Part shown: piece by piece, positions 58,881 through 64,000 of the stretch
Layout: each line of letters opens with the position of its first letter
Numbering within the stretch: position 1 is the stretch's first letter
Source: Gibbula magus
Lineage: Eukaryota > Mollusca > Gastropoda > Trochida > Trochidae
Length of the DNA: 64,000 nucleotides
Assembly: GCA_936450465.1 (NCBI GenBank)
Contig: OW388305.1
Span: 39,570,687-39,634,686, forward strand
Direction: 5' to 3'
Made by a program: the position numbers and the translations under genes
Notes under the pieces: generated by a model
What the model was told of the DNA's origin: nothing
What the model saw: the letters and a program-made list of their open reading frames with translations, nothing else
The model's database searches: none

Positions 58881-61800
58881 AAAGGGAAAGGGAGGGGAAA
58901 TTATTTGACTGAATAGACTACCTAACATATGAAATACTTTCAAAGACAGTTTTAATGTCTTGATTGTGGTATAACAACGTTTGTGACAACATTTCTCTCG
59001 TACCTACCCTAACCCTCATTTAAACCTAACCCTATCCACTAATGCGAAATAAACATTTTTTGCAAAAATCTTAACATTCTAAAAAATGATATCGCTGAGT
59101 GGACCAGCTCAAATAAAAAAAACAACATTCGAACAGTTTTAATGTCTTCTATATGGTCTAACGTTGCTTTTTACAATTTTAACCGCCTTTAGGCCCTAAC
59201 CCTCACTTAACCCTAACCTTATCCAGTAAGTCAAAAAAAAGTGTTTTTCAAAATCCTTTACAAAAGGGAAATTATTTGACTGAAAAGACTACCTTACATA
59301 TAAAATACTTGCAAAGACGGTTTTAATGTCTTGTTTGTGGTATGACAACGTTTCTGACAACATTTCTCTCGTACGAACCCTAACCCTCATTTAAACCCTA
59401 ACCCTATCCATTAATGCGAAATAAACAGTTTTTTGCAAAAGCCTTTACATTCTAAAATAAAATATGCCTGAGTGGACCAGCTCAAATAAAAAAACAACAT
59501 TCGAACAGTTTTAATGTCTTCTATATGTTTAACGTTGCTTTTTGCAATTTACTCTTCCTTAGACCCAAACCCTCACTTAACCCTAACCCTATCCACTAAG
59601 CCAAAAAAAACAGTGTTTTTCAAAATCCTAAAAAAAGGGGGAAAATATTTGACTGAAAAGACTACCTTACATATAAAATACTTTCAAAGACGGTTTTAAT
59701 GTCTTGTTTGTGGTATAACAACGTTTCTGACAACATTTCTCTCGTACGAACCCTAACCCTCATTTAAACCCTAACCCTATCCATTAATGCGAAATAAACA
59801 GTTTTTTGCAAAAGCCTTTACATTCTAAAATAAAATATGCCTGAGTGGACCAGCTCAAATAAAAAAACAACATTCGAACAGTTTTAATCTCTTCTATATG
59901 GTCTAACGTTGCTTTTTACAAGTTTACCCTTCTTTAGGCCCTAACCCTCACTTAACCCTAACACTATCCACTAAGCCAAAAAACAATGCTTTTCAAAATC
60001 CTAAACAAAAGGGAAATTATTTGACTGAATAGACTACCTAACATATAAAATACTTTCAAAGATAGTTTATATGTCTTGTTTGTCGGATAACAACGTTTCT
60101 GATAACATTTCTCTCGTACGAACCCTAACCCTCATTTAAACCTAACCCTATCCATTAATGCGAAATAAACAGTTTTTGGCAAAAACCTTAACATTCTAAA
60201 ACATAATATGCCGGAGTGGACCAGCTCAAATAAAAAAAAAACATTCAAACAGTTTTGATGTCTTCTATATGGTATAACGTTGTTTTTTCAAATTTTACCC
60301 TTCTTTAGGCCCTAACCCTCACTTAACCCTAACCCTATCCAGTAAGTAAAAAAAAAGTGTTTTTCAAAATCCTTTACAAAAGGGAAATTATTTGACTGAA
60401 TAGACTACCTAACACATGAAATACTTTCAAAGACTGTTTTAATGTCTTGTTTGTGGTATAACAACGTTTGTGACAACATTTCTCTCGTACGAGCCCTAAC
60501 CCTCATTTAAACCTAACCCTATCCACTAATGCGAAATATATTTTTTTTGTAAAAACCGTAACATTCTAAAACATAATATGCCTGAGTGGACCAGCTCAAA
60601 TAAAAAAAACAACATTCAAACAGTTTTAATGTCTTCTATATGCTTTAACGTTGCTTGATACAATTTTACCCTTCTTTAGGCCCTAACCCTCACTTAACCC
60701 TAACCCTATACACTAAGCCAAAAAAACAATGTTTTTCAAAATCCTGAACAAAAGGGAAATTATTTGACTGAATAGACTACCTAACATATGAAATACTTTG
60801 AAAGACAGTTTTAATGTCTTGTTTACAGCTCAAATAAAAAACAACAAAATTCAAACAGTTTTAATGTCTTCTATTTTGTTTAACGTTGCTTTTTGCAATT
60901 TACTCTTCCTTAGACCCAAACCCTCACTTAAGCCTAACACTATCCACTAAGCCAAAAAACATTGCTTTTCAAAATCCTAAACAAAAGGGAAATTATTTGA
61001 CTGAATAGACTACCTAACATATAAAATACTTTCAAAGACAGTTTAAATGTCTTGTTTGTGGTAGAACAACGTTTGTGACAACATTTATCTCGTACGAACC
61101 CTAACCCTCATTTAAACCTAACCCTATCCATTAATGCGAAATAAACATTTTTTTTCAAAAACCTTAACATTCTAAAACATAATATGCCAGAGTGGACCAG
61201 CTCAAATAAAAAAAAACAACATTCAACAAGTTTTAATGTCTTCTATATGGTATAACGTTGCTTTTTACAATTTAACCCTTCTTTAGACCTAACCCTCACT
61301 TAACCCTAACCCTATCCACTAAGCCAAAAAAACAGTGTTTTTCAAATCCTGAACAAAAGGGAAATTATTTGACTGAATGGACTATCTAACATATAAAATA
61401 ATTTCAAAGACAGTTTTATTCTATTGTTTGTGGTATAACAACGTTTGTGACAACATTTCTCTCGTACGAACCCTAACCCTCATTTAAACCTAACCCTATC
61501 CATTAATGCGAAATAAACAGTTTTTTGCAAAAACCTTAACATTCTAAAAAATGATATGGCTGAGATGACAAGCTCAAATAAATAAAAACAACATTCAAAC
61601 AGTTTTAATGTCCTCTATATGGTATAACGTTGCTTTTTACAATTTAACCCTTCTTTAAACCTAACCCTCACTTAACCCTAACCCTATCCACTAAGCCAAA
61701 AAAACAGTGTTTTTCAAATCCTGAACAAAAGGGAAATTATTTGACTGAATGGACTATCTAACATATAAAATAATTTCAAAGACAGTTTTATTCTATTGTT

Positions 61801-64000
61801 TGTGGTATAACAACGTTTGTGACAACATTTATCTCGTACGAACCCTAACCCTCATTTAAACCTAACCCTATCCATTAATGCGAAATAAACAGTTTTTTTC
61901 AAAAACCTTAACATTCTAAAACATAATATGCCAGAGTGGACCAGCTCAAATAAAAAAAAAAAACATTCAACAAGTTTTAATGTCTTCTATATGGTATAAC
62001 GTTGCTTTTTACAATTTAACCCTTCTTTAGACCTAACCCTCACTTAACCCTAACCCTATCCACTAAGCCAAAAAAACAGTGTTTTTCAAATCCTGAACAA
62101 AAGGGAAATTATTTGACTGAATGGACTATCTAACATATAAAATAATTTCAAAGACAGTTTTATTCTATTGTTTGTGGTATAACAACGTTTGTGACAACAT
62201 TTCTCTCGTACGAACCCTAACCCTCATTTAAACCTAACCCTATCCATTAATGCGAAATAAACAGTTTTTTGCAAAAACCTTAACATTCTAAAAAATGATA
62301 TGACTGAGATGACAAGCTCAAATAAATAAAAACAACATTCAAACAGTTTTAATGTCTTCTATATGGTATAACGTTACTTTTTACAATTTTACCCTCCTTG
62401 AAGGCCCTAACCCTCACTTAACCCTAACCCTATCCACTAAGCCAAAAAAACAGTGTTTTTCAAATCCTGAACAAAAGGGAAATTATTTGACTGAATGGAC
62501 TATCTAACATATAAAATAATTTCAAAGACAGTTTTATTCTATTGTTTGAGGTATAACAACGTTTGTGACAACATTTCTCTCGTACGAACCCTAACCCTCA
62601 TTTAAACCTAATCCAACCACTAATGCGAAATAAACAGTTTTTTGCAAAAACCTTAACATTCTCAAACATAATATGCCGGAGTGGACCAGCTCAAATAAAA
62701 AACAACAACATTCAAACAGTTTTGATGTCTTCTATATGGTGTAACGTTGCTTTTTACAATTTTACCCTTCTTTAGGCCCTAACCCTCACTTAACCATAAC
62801 CCTATCCAGTAAGTATAAAAAAGTGTTTTTCAAAATCCTTTACAAAAGGGAAATTATTTGACTGAATAGACTACCTAACACATGAAATACTTTCAAAGAC
62901 AGTTTTAATGTCTTGTTTGTGGTATAACAACGTTTGTGACAACATTTCTCTCGTACGAGCCCTAACCCTCATTTAAACCTAACCCTATCCACTAATGCGA
63001 AATATTTTTTTTTTTTAAAAACCTTAACATTCTAAAACATAATATGCCTGAGTGGACCAGCTCAAATAAAAAAACAACATTCAAACAGTTTTAATGTCTT
63101 ATATATGCTTTAACGTTGCTTTTTACAATTTTACCCTTCTTTAGGCCCTAACCCTCACTTAACCCTAACCCTATCCAATAAGCCAAAAAAACAGTGTTTT
63201 TCAAATCCTGAACAAAAGGGAAATTATTTGACTGAATGGACTATCTAACATATAAAATAATTTCAAAGACAGTTTTATTCTATTGTTTGTGGTATAACAA
63301 CGTTTGTGACAACATTTATCTCGTACGAACCCTAACCCTCATTTAAACCTAACCCAATCCATTAATGCGAGATAAACAGTTTTTTTCAAAAACCTTAACA
63401 TTCTAAAACATAATATGCCAAAGTGGACCAGCTCAAATAAAAAAAACAACATTCAACAAGTTTTAATGTCTTCTATATGGTATAACGTTGCTTTTTACAA
63501 TTTAACCCTTCTTTAGACCTAACCCTCACTTAACCCTAACCCTATCCACTAAGCCAAAAAAACAGTGTTTTTCAAATCCTGAACAAAAGGGAAATTATTT
63601 GACTGAATGGACTATCTAACATATAAAATAATTTCAAAGACAGTTTTATCCTATTGTTTGTGGTATAACAACGTTTGTGACAACATTTATCTCGTACGAA
63701 CCCTAACCCTCATTTAAACCTAACCCTATCCATTAATGCGAAATAAACAGTTTTTTGCAAAAACCTTAACATTCTAAAAAATGATATGGCTGAGATGACA
63801 AGCTCAAATAAATAAAAACAACATTCAAACAGTTTTAATGTCTTCTATATGGAATAACGTTGCTTTTTACAATTTAACCCTTCTTTAGACCTAACCCTCA
63901 CTTAACCCTAACCCTATCCACTAAGCCAAAAAAACAGTGTTTTTCAAATCCTGAACAAAAGGGAAATTATTTGACTGAATGGACTATCTAACATATAAAA
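58881..64000 (+). repeat. ~372-bp satellite array with telomere-like motifs, runs off the window
   Basis: The marker CTCGTACGA recurs at about 59,367, 59,741, 60,113, 60,484, 61,090, 61,461, 61,833, 62,206, 62,580, 62,951, 63,321 and 63,691: period 370-374, with one shortened stretch around 60,830. Each unit has two related halves of about 186 bp. Both begin with CCCTAACCCTCA(T/C)TTAA and CCTAACCCTATCCA, and both contain ACAGTTTTAATGTCTT and GGTATAAC. Several later units share the same variants (for example GACAGTTTTATTCTATTG), showing recent local duplication of a multi-unit block. Confidence 0.95.

Noticed and set aside
58881..64000. True telomere
   Set aside because: The CCCTAA motifs are isolated short blocks inside a ~372-bp unit, not a pure terminal hexamer array.

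Overview
This window is nuclear DNA from an AT-rich invertebrate genome, most likely a lophotrochozoan and probably a mollusc. The evidence is short exons with long introns, a small secreted C-type lectin and a cytosolic TIR protein of the kind expanded in molluscs, tRNA-derived SINEs (one with a Deu-like central domain), and a dispersed repeat with internal tandem units that I associate with mollusc genomes. The taxon is inferred from these features; no search was run. There is no sign of bacterial operons, phage or CRISPR.

Only two host genes are well supported, both on the minus strand. A TIR-domain protein is encoded at 1895-3058. A C-type lectin can be assembled from four exons between 54155 and 31265. 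Its signal-peptide exon (54098-54155) is separated by an 18.7 kb intron from three CTLD exons (35353-35438, 32086-32176, 31265-31494). All splice phases agree and the product is 154 residues with six cysteines, EPN and WND. A weak candidate first exon on the plus strand lies at 3801-3899.

Most of the rest is transposable elements. 1-545 is a LINE reverse transcriptase fragment. 4.1-9.4 kb is a decayed LINE with ORF1, endonuclease, RT and an (ACT)n tail, interrupted by a TA-flanked MITE. 10.2-29.3 kb holds a tRNA-Met-like SINE head, a TAA-flanked terminal-inverted-repeat element, two arrays of a 32-bp palindromic unit, an inverted-repeat element, several perfect hairpins, two adjacent SINEs, a CACTG-ended element and LINE debris. 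Intron 1 of the lectin gene carries a DIRS retrotransposon with a LINE nested in its recombinase gene (35.7-40.3 kb), a 306-bp foldback, and a 9.6 kb TTAA-flanked inverted-repeat element (42,232-51,850) that itself contains LINE debris, a (CT)n tract and a young MITE with an 8-bp target duplication. A Tc1 element (54,696-56,109) lies just upstream of the lectin.

The last 5.5 kb (58,470 to the window end) is a satellite with a ~372-bp unit made of two diverged ~186-bp halves, each carrying CCCTAA-type telomere-like motifs. The array switches orientation near 58,880.

The most unusual theme is that at least six unrelated-looking inverted-repeat elements have ends built from many degenerate copies of one short word, with a different word in each element.
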